From Dipteris shenzhenensis (taxonomy: Eukaryota; Polypodiophyta; Polypodiopsida; Gleicheniales), in assembly GCA_047967505.1 (NCBI GenBank), contig CM106538.1: a stretch of DNA of 64,000 bases. One strand, given 5' to 3'. Of the stretch, positions 49,121 to 59,687 are shown one piece after another (position 1 is the first letter of the stretch; each line of letters starts with the position of its first letter). The notes below the pieces were generated by a model, which worked only from the letters and a program-made list of their open reading frames with translations, searched no databases and was not told the origin of the DNA. Both the position numbers and the translations under genes were made by a program.

Positions 49121-49620
49121 AAGCCCCAACTAAACACTACAAACTCATCAATGTAGAGTATTATAACATCATCAAAGTACTCACAACACAACAGAAGCAG
49201 GGGTGAGGTCAAAGGACATTACCAACTCATATATTGTTCAAAATGTAGGCTTCTCCACATCCTCCTCTGCCATTCAGAACAAGTCAATATGACTAATGTA
49301 TTCTACTCTGATGTCCTCCAACATTGGCATTGGTGCTTGTTCTTTATTTTTACATTTTAAAAGCTTGATACACTCATTTTCCCAACAAGGCCTAATGAAG
49401 TTGCCCTCCTCAAACTCATTCATTTGTTTCTTCAACTCTCAAAACTATAAAGCTCTCACATAGTATGGAGCTTTTACTGACGTGATTCAATGGTCGCACC
49501 TGGGGCTCTTCTATCTGTGATTTGATCACCTTGTCTACAATCTCCATCCTCATTTACTAGGAGTGTGCGATGCATGAGCACGAGTGCAAAGCTAGCATGC
49601 TATTTAAAGCAATCCTTGAG
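49120..49620 (-). pseudogene. Ty3/gypsy reverse transcriptase relic
   Basis: On the minus strand, fragments occur in the gypsy RT order: VDKVIKSQIEEPQVRPLNHV near 49540, PMPMLEDIRVEYISHIDLF near 49300, EEDVEKPTF near 49255, ELVMSFDLTPAS near 49220, and CEYFDDVIILYIDEFVVF near 49160, corresponding to the YIDD box with its flanks. Every segment is separated by stops or shifts, so this is an old, heavily decayed copy. Confidence 0.75.
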
Positions 49621-51439
49621 GAAGCGATCTTCTCCAAGTGGCCAGAATCTACTCCCAAAAAGAGTTTCACCTGTGTACTACAAAGTAGAACTGAATTTTC
49701 CTAGAAGATGTACGGGTGCTGGCTAGAAAAAGAGAAAAGTCATGTGCTTGCACTTGGCAAAAGTGAAAATGTTGGCCATCCGTCCTGTCCCCAAAGTCTT
49801 AGGATTGGAATATGAAAGTACTACCAACGAACTCAGTGACCTGAGATGAGTTCTCCTCTCAGGTCACTGAGTTAAATCAAATTTCAATGCAGAGATGCAG
49901 GGTGTGGAGGGGCAAATGAGCAATGCCACACCTTAATTTCAAGATTTGGAGAAATTAGGAAGGACGAAAACAGCAAGAAAGAAGAAGATCGAGTTGAGGT
50001 GCAGTGCGGAGATACCTAGAAAAGATTTGTAAGCGTCTCGATCGAAGCAGTCTTGTCAAACAACCTCATATGAATGGATGACGAATGCCCTATAAACAAA
50101 TTTGTTCTCCACGAATCTTCCCCTTTCCAATGCATCTAGTGGAATCTAACGCTTCTCCTTCTCCTTTTGCAGCTTACCCAATAGAGCTACATCGATTACT
50201 GCCACTGCAGCATCTAGATGGCTTCCCGTGTCGGAAGAAACTGACAACACTACGGCCTCCTTCGACATTGTCGTAGGACATTGTCGTAGAGCAGCAACAG
50301 CACTTATCATGCTTTCCAATTTGCCATCCAACAACACTTATCTGCCTCCACCTTGCTCTGGTTCGGCCTCGAGTTCACCTTTGAGAAATTGCTCGCAACT
50401 GCCCTGATGCAATGTACCCTCCTCCCCTTGCTACTGCTGCTTCTGCTGCTGGAAAGAAGAAGTCCCCGCTTCCCGGCCCATGAGCCGACTTGGCCAAATC
50501 GTGCATCTGGATGCTTGCCACACATTGGCATGTGGCTTAGCGCAGAGAGACATCACGGTGGTTGTAGCTTCCATGGTGGCTTAAAATGTCAAGGAGCATC
50601 TATAAGAGAAGGGCGCACTGAGCAAACAAGAGCTCGAAGCAACAGGGCAAGACGTCCTCATTTGCAGAGATGTGGAAGTCAGAGCAGGGGAAAGAAACTT
50701 GTGAGGGAAAATCCAAAAATTGATTTCGTGTATTATGATAAATCGTATGCTTTTTTTTTAATTAAATAAAACCATGCCGACTTATATTAAAGAAGGAAAA
50801 GAAGGATATACAAAAATGGGCCAAGAAAGGGGCCGAGCCCTAGGCCTAAGCTTATGTTAGCAGGGCCCAACCTCCAAGACTAACCCATCTTATCAGCTAC
50901 TTGAACTAAACAGTCAGATAACAAAGAGTCAATGGACCTATAAATACTAGCCAAGTCCATTATAGTAGTCCTACACAATGCCAAAAGAGCCGAATCTATA
51001 TAGCCAAAAGACTTAAGTTGAGCTAAGCATAGCTCATTGCGCACAGACAAGATTGTCTTTACCACGACAGCATGGACCAGGGGCCAGCAGGCTGCTAGAG
51101 TTGAGGGGAGCCCCTGAACGTCACCAAGTAACAATAGCTTTCAGTTTGTGCCCACATTAACCCTGAACTCCTAATAGCCAATTCCACCTTATTCTAAGGC
51201 GCTCTTGAAGTTGGACATCGTATGCTTTACGTTTTGCATTTTTTGGCATTTTGGTTGGATTGAATTTTTTTTTCAAGCTTTGGATGACTTGGCATTAGCT
51301 TTCGAGAAAGAAACATGGTTTTGAAAATGACAGAAAAATACATTTACTAATTTTAGGTTCAATAAGTAAATATCAGTGACATCCACTTCCAGAAATTGAT
51401 GTACATAATGAAGCAATGAAGTTCATACAATAACTAAGA
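49621..51439. other. Region without a recognised gene
   Basis: A gene-like plus frame at 50353-50769 is Leu-rich at one end and Arg-rich at the other and overlaps minus frames of equal length; I do not trust it. A palindrome, CTCAGTGACCTGAGATGAG and its complement, sits near 49830-49870. An 84-codon minus frame at 51134-50880 shows no motif. Confidence 0.5.
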
Positions 51440-51541
51440 CTATTTAAAAACCTTGCAAAGGTCTTTAAAAAATCAGTTTTAATGTCCTTGCAATGTATCA
51501 GGTAGATCACATGCCGTATGTGCCACCAGGGAACAAGAATG
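51440..51541. repeat. 182-bp satellite, part left of the inserted retrotransposon
   Basis: The last 100 bp (ACCTTGCAAAGGTCTT to GGAACAAGAATG) match the end of the satellite units at 54159-54835. The unit resumes exactly at 54159 after the inserted element. Confidence 0.75.
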
Positions 51542-51838
51542 TGTTGGTAAGCTAAAAGGAAAGGAAAGAGTGGACACAAACTCAGAATTCTTGCATTACT
51601 TGCATTATGGAATGAAGAAGAGTGAGGTCCTTAAGTAGGCACCTCATACATGCTCACTGACATCACTGATGACTTCAGAGCTCCACAATCATCTCCTCAA
51701 TCTGCTCCTAGATTCTCTCAATCATCCTATGTGGCTCTCCACCACCTAACTGTGCTTGTGGGCACCTAACTGTGCCTCTAGCACTCACACATAGAAACCA
51801 AGGTGTGCCTGAGGCATACACCTTGAGATATCCCATCA
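51542..51838 (-). repeat. 3' LTR of the gag-only retrotransposon
   Basis: 297 bp, nearly identical to 53862-54158. On the element's strand it begins TGATGGGATATC and ends ACCAACA. Confidence 0.95.
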
Positions 51839-51851
51839 AACCCCCCCTCAA
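51839..51851 (-). other. Polypurine tract of the gag-only retrotransposon
   Basis: On the minus strand TTGAGGGGGGGTT lies directly before the 3' LTR. Confidence 0.85.
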
Positions 51852-52203
51852 GGGAATGCCTCAGGCTATGTCAAGGATACATCTAGTCTCATAGTTTCTC
51901 ATGCCATCTCATGGTGGTCAAGGATGAATCTATGGCTAGGTTCTCATGCTAGCAAGGGTTCCCATGGGTGTAAGGTAAACAAAAGGGATACAAAAAGACC
52001 TTCCAATGGTTATCTCCCCTGCATGTACATGCACACAATGTCTGCACATGGAGCAAAACATACACATGGCCTACATCATAAGGTGACCAGAGGTGTTTAC
52101 AAAACACACAAAACACAATAGTTTATTTCATTCATTTTGGAGGACTATCCAGGCTGAGTACCTTGACATAAAAAGAGAGATCTGGAGCATACATAGAGAT
52201 GTT

Positions 52204-53035
52204 TTAAAATGCATAATCTTCAAAGGATGCCTCATCTTGTGGAGGCTCATCAACTGAAAGTAGATTTGCATTTTCTGTCTTTGCTTTGGCTCTGCAAAAC
52301 TTCTCATTATGGTTGTTCTTGCCACAGTGCTTGCATGGATTAATTTTGAAGCAATCCTTTGAAAGGTGATTTGTCTTTCCACAGTGATTGCAAGGAGTAT
52401 ACTTGCCCTTCTTAAATTTTTACAGCATAAACAGTGTCATTGCCTTTCCTGAGCTCCATATGCCTTTCTTCTTCTTGGAGAGCAGAGATAATACCTTCAA
52501 GATTAGGATTAGGAAGATTTTTCAAAGTGGTAACTATGTGATCATAATCTTCAGGCATACTCTTAAGTAACACTGCCATAGCATCATCTGGAGTAATAAG
52601 AGAGTTGATAGAAGCTAATTGAGTCATAAGACTCCGCATATAGTTGACATGAGCTGCTAAAGTAGTACCACTAGCCATCTTCAATTCAAAGAAAGAGATT
52701 TTAAGTGATAGTTTAGAGATGTGAGAGCTAGCACCAAAAATCATGTCAAGCTTCTGCCAAGCTTCTGAAGGAGACTCCAAGTCAGAGATATGGTGAATAT
52801 AATCATCTCCTAAAGCAAGAGCAATGATTACATATGCATTTTCTTCTCTAGCTGGATCCCTTGCCGGTCGTGTCGGAGTTGAGGATTCTCCAGCATTGGA
52901 GGCCGTAGAAGAAGCGGTAGGAGTCAGTTTGACAAGTCCCCATAAGTTCTCCCTCATCAATGCAAATTTCACCTTCATCTGCCATGTGCGGAAGCCCTTT
53001 CCATTGAACTTCTCTAGATTCAATAGGGTAGCCAT
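52204..53035 (-). CDS. Copia-type Gag with two CCHC zinc knuckles
   Basis: ATG at 53035 opens MATLLNLEKFNGKGFRTWQM, a classic copia gag start (UBN2-type). Helical capsid sequence follows to about 52420 (SLKISFFELKM, MPEDYDHIVTTL, EEERHMELRKG). A one-base shift near 52412 interrupts the frame. The next frame continues with KYTPCNHCGKTNHLSKDC and CKHCGKNNHNEKFC, an acidic tail and TAA at 52204. The knuckles would bind element RNA for packaging into particles. An in-frame extension upstream of 53035 is less likely to be translated. The single shift is either decay or a sequence error. Confidence 0.88.
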
Positions 53036-53850
53036 GAGAGGGTCTAACCCAGATATTGGGCAGTGTCTTTCTCTCTTACAAGGCAAAAAATAACTGAAAA
53101 ACTTCCAAAATATGAGCACTTGATGTAGCAAAGACTAGTGACCAATATTCAATCAATGATGCTTCTTCTTACATGCTTCATAGAAGTGGCTAAAATGAAT
53201 AACCAGGTCTAGCAATTCAAAACAAAACTGAAGCCACACTTGTACTGAAGTTATTGAAAGATTCAAAAAACCAGAAATGCTAGAGTAGCATTTTATGTAG
53301 CATCATCTTCAAAAACTTGTCCAAAACTATCAAAACTAAAAGGCTGAACTTGGAGGGCTTGTAGCTCACTCTTCAAAGCAAAGGAAAAGGGGGTTTTTAA
53401 GGCAAAAGAGAGCTGTTATACCACAAAAGATCCTCTGGGAAGAAGAGGCGCAAAAAGGCATCAGAACTCCATAGCTTGCCTTTCCAACGTCGACTGGTTT
53501 TTCTCTGTTTTCAGCTTGAATAAGCAACCATTGTTGCTCAGATTTCAGCACAGGATAGCCCAAGGCATGGAGAATCTACCCCTGAAAGGAATTAGAGGAA
53601 GATAAGGTGTGCTGAGAGAAAACGCAGAAGGAAGAATCGACGAAAATCGTGTAATGGCGACGAAACGGGCGCGGTTTTCTTTGATTCCTCTCAGCCAGAG
53701 GTTCACCCCTTCAAGGTGGATCTCCAGCAGGAAGGACGTGGGAAATGGCTGAGAACCGGAGAGCTTAAGCAAACTTTGGGAAGAAGAGGGAGAGATGGTG
53801 AAGAAGAAGATGATGATGTGGCAAAAATGGGCTCAAGGGGGATCAAAGGG

Positions 53851-53861
53851 CTCTGATACCA
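53851..53861 (-). other. Primer-binding site of the gag-only retrotransposon
   Basis: On the minus strand TGGTATCAGAG abuts the end of the 5' LTR, complementary to initiator tRNA-Met. Confidence 0.93.
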
Positions 53862-54158
53862 TGTTGGTAAGCTGAAAGGAAAGGAAAGAGTGGACACAAA
53901 CTCAGAATTCTTGCATTACTTGCATTATGGAATAAAGAAGAGTGAGGTCCTTAAGTAGGCACCTCATACATGCTCACTGACATCACTGATGACTTCAGAG
54001 CTCCACAATCATCTCCTCAATCTGCTCCTAGATTCTCTCAATCATCCTATGTGGCTCTCCACCACCTAACTATGCTTGTGGTCACCTAACTGTGCCTCTT
54101 GCACTCACACATAGAAACCAAGGTGTGCCTGAGGCATACACCTTGAGATATCCCATCA
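53862..54158 (-). repeat. 5' LTR of the gag-only retrotransposon
   Basis: 297 bp, paired with 51542-51838. It should hold the promoter; no TATA box is certain. Confidence 0.95.
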
Positions 54159-54835
54159 GAATGCACATAGTCGCACGTGGATGGAACGCGATATGAAGGA
54201 AAAATGTGCAATGGTCACTAAGATCTGTATATCCTATTGTTGGATCAGCACCAAACTTTGCAAGGGTCTTAAAACAAGTTATTTTAATGTCCTTGCAAAG
54301 TTTGAGGTGCATTGGATGCCAAATGTGACATCGTGGAGCAAGAATGCCCATATTTGCATGTGGATGCTATGTATATGAAGGAAACATGCGCAATGGACAT
54401 CGACATCCATATACCACCCTGTCGTACTAGCACCAAACTTTTGAAGGGTCTTAAAACAAGTTGTCTTAATTTCCTTGGAAAGTGTAAGGTGCATCGGATG
54501 CCAGATGTGACACAGAGGAACAAGAATGCTCATATTTGCATGTGGATGCTATGTATGTGAAGGAAAAATGCACAATGGACATCCACATCCATATATCCCA
54601 CCAGCGGATCAGCACCAAACGTTGCAAGGGTCTTAAGAAAATTAGTCTTAATGTCCTTGCAAAGTATCAGGTGGATCGGATGCTGTCTGTGCCACTGGGG
54701 AACAAGAATGCACATAGTCGCACATGGATGCTACGCGATATGAAGGAAAAATGTGCAATGGACACTGACATCCATATATCCCACCGTCGGATTAGCACCA
54801 AACTTTGCAAGGGTCTTAAAACAAGTAGTTGTAAT
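54159..54835. repeat. 182-bp tandem satellite, about 3.7 units
   Basis: The phrase AAGAATGC recurs at 54340, 54522 and 54704, exactly 182 bp apart, and at the insertion edge 54157-54159. Units share GGATGCTATGT, AAGGAAAAATG, CACCAAAC and AATGTCCTTGCAAAG. The open frames on both strands here repeat with the unit and are not genes. Confidence 0.92.
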
Positions 54836-56363
54836 GCAAAACCACCGGTTTACATCATATTCCAAACCATACAAAATCTGCAACCTTCATACAAAATTTT
54901 AACCAAAAGTTTCAAGCTATGTGTATGCCGTTTTTGGATTTGGTGACTAACAACAGATAATCTGGCATGCGAGTGCTGCTACTTTGATTTTGTGCTCCTT
55001 GCCATAGTCCATATTAACTACCCTTGAAAGGGGCTCTACAAGGTGATGTTGATGGCATCCTTGTGGTGGTAAGTATCAAGGTTTGTTTGTGGAAATGAGA
55101 TTTGAGCTTCAACTTCCATTTGGTATTTGGTGGAGTTTTCCTTTCAACCTCGATCAACCAAAGCTTATCAACCTTGGTCGCTAAGAGCCTTTGCACCTTG
55201 CCCAAGTATCTTGCAAAAGTTCAAGGATTTGGATCTACTCACTTGCTATCTAATGGAAGTCCCGCTACATTGTTTTGATCTAGCGGGTATATTGTTGGCT
55301 AGAGGCATATTGTGGGATCATTTGACAAGTTCATGTATGGGTTCAATGTCCATTTGATAAGTCCCTTGCATACACCAAACAAAAGGTTTGTATGATGGTA
55401 TGCCTTCCACACACCAAAATAGACCCTTTCATAGTCCCTTCAAGTTGGATCATGTAAGTCTAATGGTATGACTTCCACACACCAATCTTCCTTACATGCA
55501 TCCACCATAGTGGAATCATTCGATAAGTTCATGCAGGACTTACTTCAGGTCATCGAACCATCTTCCTTACATGCATCCGCCATAGTGGAATCATTCGATA
55601 AGTTCATGCAGGACTTACTTCAGGTCATCGAACCATACACCTAGATGTAACTTGCATAGACCACCAAAATTTGGGATCATTTGATAAGTTCATGCAATAC
55701 TTACCTTCATGTGATTTCCATACACCCAGATTTCCTGTGCATAGACCTAACCGACAAACCTAACCCCCCCCTTTCCCCCTCCCCCCTCTTGTCTTAGGAC
55801 CTCTTGTGTTCTTAATGGTAATTGCCTACACAATGGATTTGGTGAATGGTCTAGTGATGGCTGAAAAGCTCATGCAGCATTTCGAACGTCTAGGTGGCAA
55901 ACTCCGGTTGATGGCTACAATGTTCTACTTTAGGTTGTCTTGAGTCCCCCCCCCCACCCCCACGCTATTTAGTAGCATAGCCCCGATAGGCTATAGGCCC
56001 TTTTTCAATTGGCCCAGTCTCCATAATTTCCTCCTTACTTGTAAAAAAACTCAGTTTTATTATTATAAGATTTCCAATTAAGAGAAATTCTCCTTTACAT
56101 CTTAGTTGTTAAACTTGACCTCTTTACTACAAAATGTTATGTGGAGTCCGATTTGATGTTTAAACCCTATAGTAATATAGGATACAAAATTGTATATGGC
56201 CCTCTTAGGAGGGTGATCATAATATTTATGCATTGAAGAGGATCATCCATCTTTACTATGGAAGAGAGGATCATAAGTAACTATGCAAGAGGAGTGTCCT
56301 TAACATAGACACTAATACGCTCTATGATATTTTGGACTAGCCAATGTTCATCTTAGCTCCATC
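54836..56363. other. Repeat-derived sequence without a gene
   Basis: Phrases such as GATCATTTGATAAGTTCATG recur near 55,310, 55,520, 55,595 and 55,680, and resemble 35,500-35,550. A poly-C/CT run lies near 55,765-55,790. No coding sequence is recognised. Confidence 0.55.
55486..55635. repeat. 75-bp tandem duplication, two copies
   Basis: TCTTCCTTACATGCATCC starts at 55486 and again at 55561. The copies differ at one base (ACC/GCC), so the duplication is recent. Confidence 0.92.
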
Positions 56364-58270
56364 TCATCCCACCTTCTTGACCATAGCTTGTCTAAAACCC
56401 ATGAACCCATTCGCAAGGCAAGGGGTTCCATTGACATCATTACCAGAGGTGGCGTCCCATTCCTTACATAGGTCAAAAAAGGCGGATCCATGCTCAACCC
56501 ATAACTCCCTAATCTCTCTATAAAATCTTTGGGATTCTAAAAGTCTCTTCTTACTGGTGTAGGGGATATCCAAGTATCTCCCTGCCACTAGCAGGGTACC
56601 AAATGTATAGACCCCTAGCACATGATTAGATAGACCCGAGTTAAGAATAGGTTCACCATGCATGGGGCCTCTTAGCCACCACCCCTCTTCCTAAGTGTAG
56701 AATCGATACAGTCTAGTAGCCCTGTACTCTTCACCTTTCTGTGGTTGGACCACAATAATTCCTTCAGATTCACAGGATCTAGCTGGGCACAATCCACTAA
56801 GCCTTTACTCATCACCAACTGCTCCCATGCATCCTTTTTTTGACTTGAGATAGACGAAGTTGGGTGAGACCGATCTAGCTCATTGGTTATGAAGTTCCAA
56901 TCCCACTCGACTATCCAGTGAATCAAGGACCATGCAATCCTCTAAGCATTCCCAACAATTGATCCTATCTTGCATAGAATTTGGTCCATACACTGAAGCA
57001 ACCCTAAGCACAAAGCCATCCTACATGCAACAACTGCAACAATTGAGCCTTTGTTATCTCTGTAGATTCCTTGGGGCTGAGAAGACTCTGCAACAAGGTT
57101 GTCATGCCACCCTTACCCCGATGTGGACAATTAGCAAAGAATTCAAAACCAAGCCTACGATTAGAAGCAGATTGGATTGGTGCACCCTCTTGCATGAATC
57201 CGTTAGTGAAGAGACCTTGTCCGCTCACACGAGGGCCATGCTAGTTGGCCTCTCTAGACACTCCTTGGCGAAATGACTTGTCTACTTACAAATGAAGCAG
57301 GATCCAAGAATGGCACAAATTTGACTTGTTGAGAAAACAAAAGCCTACTTGGGTGTTTAACCTAAATAAAATACAAAACTGGCTAGGCACGATCCCAAAG
57401 GATCTAGGCACTCTTATGACCAAAAGGAGAACATGTAGTCCAAGGAATAAGCAGCACTTTCGCCAATGTTGTAGCAATCTTATCGATGGACTCACCCAAC
57501 CAAGGTGGGAGATTCACAAAATCCATCCACACTGGACAGTTGTGGTATAGAAATTCATCCACAAAGAAGTCACACTCCAAGGAATAACAAGCACATAACC
57601 ACCAGCAAACATGAAGGACCTACCCAAAGTATTGTTGCAAAGAGATCTTGGAACAAATCGTACAATAAAAAAGCCTTTATCAATTAATTTTGCCATATAG
57701 GCCAAGGATGGAATATCACATTCAAAAACCAAGAACTGTTGGAGCTCCTCCAAAGTTGGTAGTCTGCCTCTAAAGAAGTATTATGCACTTCCTCTTGCCA
57801 ACCGCTCAAGCTCAAGCCTAATGTCTTCAACTTGAAACTCACAATGTGCAACATGCTTCTGACCTGCTTCGTACCACCCTTTGGTGGCAACTTCCATGGT
57901 GCGTCGAGCAACCTCTGCTTGTAGGATCTCTTTGCTTCTTCCAAATCCAACGGAGTGAGCCGGCTTGGAGATTTTTTGCCAGTTCTTCCATGTAAGAAAT
58001 CAATTCTCCACCCTCCTCGAGCTGTTGGCCTAAAGCCCCACCGGTAGAGATCACATCATTTGTGGCACTGCTCTCCAATTCTTTCGAGGTACTTCCATCC
58101 TCACCACACACCACACTCATTGGTTTCGCATACTCGACGGCTGGTGAATCGCTTCTCCATCTTTTCAAGGAGCCTCTACTCCCTAGCACCACATAGGGAC
58201 GGGTGGAGACCCAATTGAAAATTTGTGCACTGGAGGATATCAACATCTCATTCACAATTAATTTAATCAA
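56364..58270 (-). pseudogene. L1-type LINE: ORF1-like and endonuclease parts, no RT
   Basis: On the minus strand, 58270 to about 57290 resembles the DUF4283 part of plant LINE/retro ORF1 (FFIVRFVPRSLCNNTL, then WMNFYTTTVQCGWIL) with frameshifts. From about 57010 an AP-type endonuclease follows in pieces: VASVYGPNSMQDRINCWE, then WDWNFITNELDRSH (GDWN motif region), DAWEQLVMSKGLVDCA, ELLWSNHRK and LNSGLSNHVLG (SDH region, Asp changed to Asn). The last open piece ends at 56364. No reverse transcriptase follows, so the 3' part is missing, unlike the usual 5' truncation of LINEs. Confidence 0.75.
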
Positions 58271-59687
58271 CTTAATAAATCTATTGGAAAAATATATTTA
58301 TCTAATACTCAAGAGCATTTATTTTGAGTATCATTCAGATTAACATTAAATAACTAATTTTTATACCAAAACATTTCATTTGACATGACACATTGTGCTT
58401 TATCATGGCTTAAGAAATTATTTGCCCTTTATTGGCAACCTTTTTCTTTGAAAACCTTAGACAATTGAGACTTTCATCTGAATATCAGTTCCACATTGTG
58501 CATTTACTTTTAATCGACACTTATATTTAAAACATCAATTTGATATTACATACCATTTTTTATTATTTACACATTTGACAATTTACATTGACAATATTGT
58601 ATCTTGCACTTACAAATAGATATAATATTATATATTGCACTTAGAATAGATAAAACTTCATTTCACATTCATTTGAAATTTTTGGATAATAGGAGAGTTT
58701 TAAAATTAGAAAATTTATAATTAGCCTGTAGAGTATCTTATTAAAATTACAATTAAACAAGCTTGTTATATATATGCTCGTTTTTTAATATAAAAACTTT
58801 TTTCTACATGGATAATCCAATATTCTTTCTTGCATATTAAACAACTCATTTCTATGCAGGTAATTGAAATCACCACATAGAAAAGATACATTCTTGCTAA
58901 TTACCTATATAGGAAACTTTGATTCTCCACGTAAAAGCTCACATTTCTTAGAGAAGACGTCATTTCCTATATAGGAAACTTAAAATCCACTTCATTCACC
59001 ATATAGAAAGTGACATTTCCTAGAGTTCTATATAGGAAATATTATTTCCTATATATAGAACACCTCATTTACTATATAGATAACATTGATTCTCCGTATT
59101 AAAGTCAAATTCCCTAGAAAGCACTACCTGGTCTATATAGGAAATAGAATTTCCTAGATAGAGAGTATAAAATCCCTCTTCCTATCTAGGAAATATGATG
59201 AAATTTCCTAGTTACCTAGCAATTTCCTAACTAGAGTGCTTGGCCAGCTGGGCTCTTGATGAATACTTCTCTCTTTTGCTATCTTGTTGAGGTTCACATG
59301 AGTCACGTTGTCAGAAATGATGCAGAAGATTGATGTTCAATTGCATGCAACCTTTTCTAGAGATTTCGTTATCATCCAGTCCTGCTTGCACTTGATGTTG
59401 TTCATGTCGACAGTAAAACGTAGTTTTTCTTTTTTTCGAAGGAAGACAAATTCCTATTCTTTGCACTGTAAGCAAATCTATTGTCATTCCACTTCGAGCG
59501 AACTACGAGGAGATGTATTTCAAAAATGTATAAATAATAAATCAAAACCAAATTGAGCCAGAAGCATGCAACTGTGACAGGAAAAATCCAAACCCAATTC
59601 TGCATTGCATGTACGACAAAAGTTCCAGCACCATTTGCAACTTCATTGGATCCCTTTTTTCGAAGGCACAAATGTTTATTTTTTGGG
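58271..59687. other. AT-rich sequence without a gene
   Basis: No coding sequence. It contains the CTATATAGG-rich repeat listed separately. Short frames at 59308-59671 show no motif. Confidence 0.6.
58850..59230. repeat. CTATATAGG-rich repeat cluster
   Basis: The short palindrome CCTATATAGG or a one-base variant, usually as TTCCTATATAGGAAA, occurs at least five times (near 58912, 58968, 59030, 59133 and 59188). CTAGTTA and TTTCCTAG phrases also occur here and in the foldback at 31996-32412, so the two may be one family. Confidence 0.65.

Larger units (their letters stand above)
51542..54158 (-). mobile_element. Gag-only LTR retrotransposon (TR-GAG type), near intact
   Basis: 2,617 bp with two 297-bp LTRs (51542-51838 and 53862-54158) that begin TG and end CA and differ at about five positions, so the insertion is recent. 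The 5-bp duplication GAATG flanks both ends (51537-51541 and 54159-54163). Read on the minus strand: LTR, primer-binding site, gag with two zinc knuckles, polypurine tract, LTR. There is no protease, integrase or RT, so it needs a copia partner in trans. The structure matches elements described in plants as TR-GAG. Confidence 0.93.

Noticed and set aside
50353-50769. 138-codon plus-strand frame
   Set aside because: Leu-run at one end, Arg-rich at the other, with equally long opposite-strand frames; no recognisable domain.
54082-54946. Several frames of 61-136 codons on both strands
   Set aside because: They recur with the 182-bp satellite unit and have no codon pattern independent of it.
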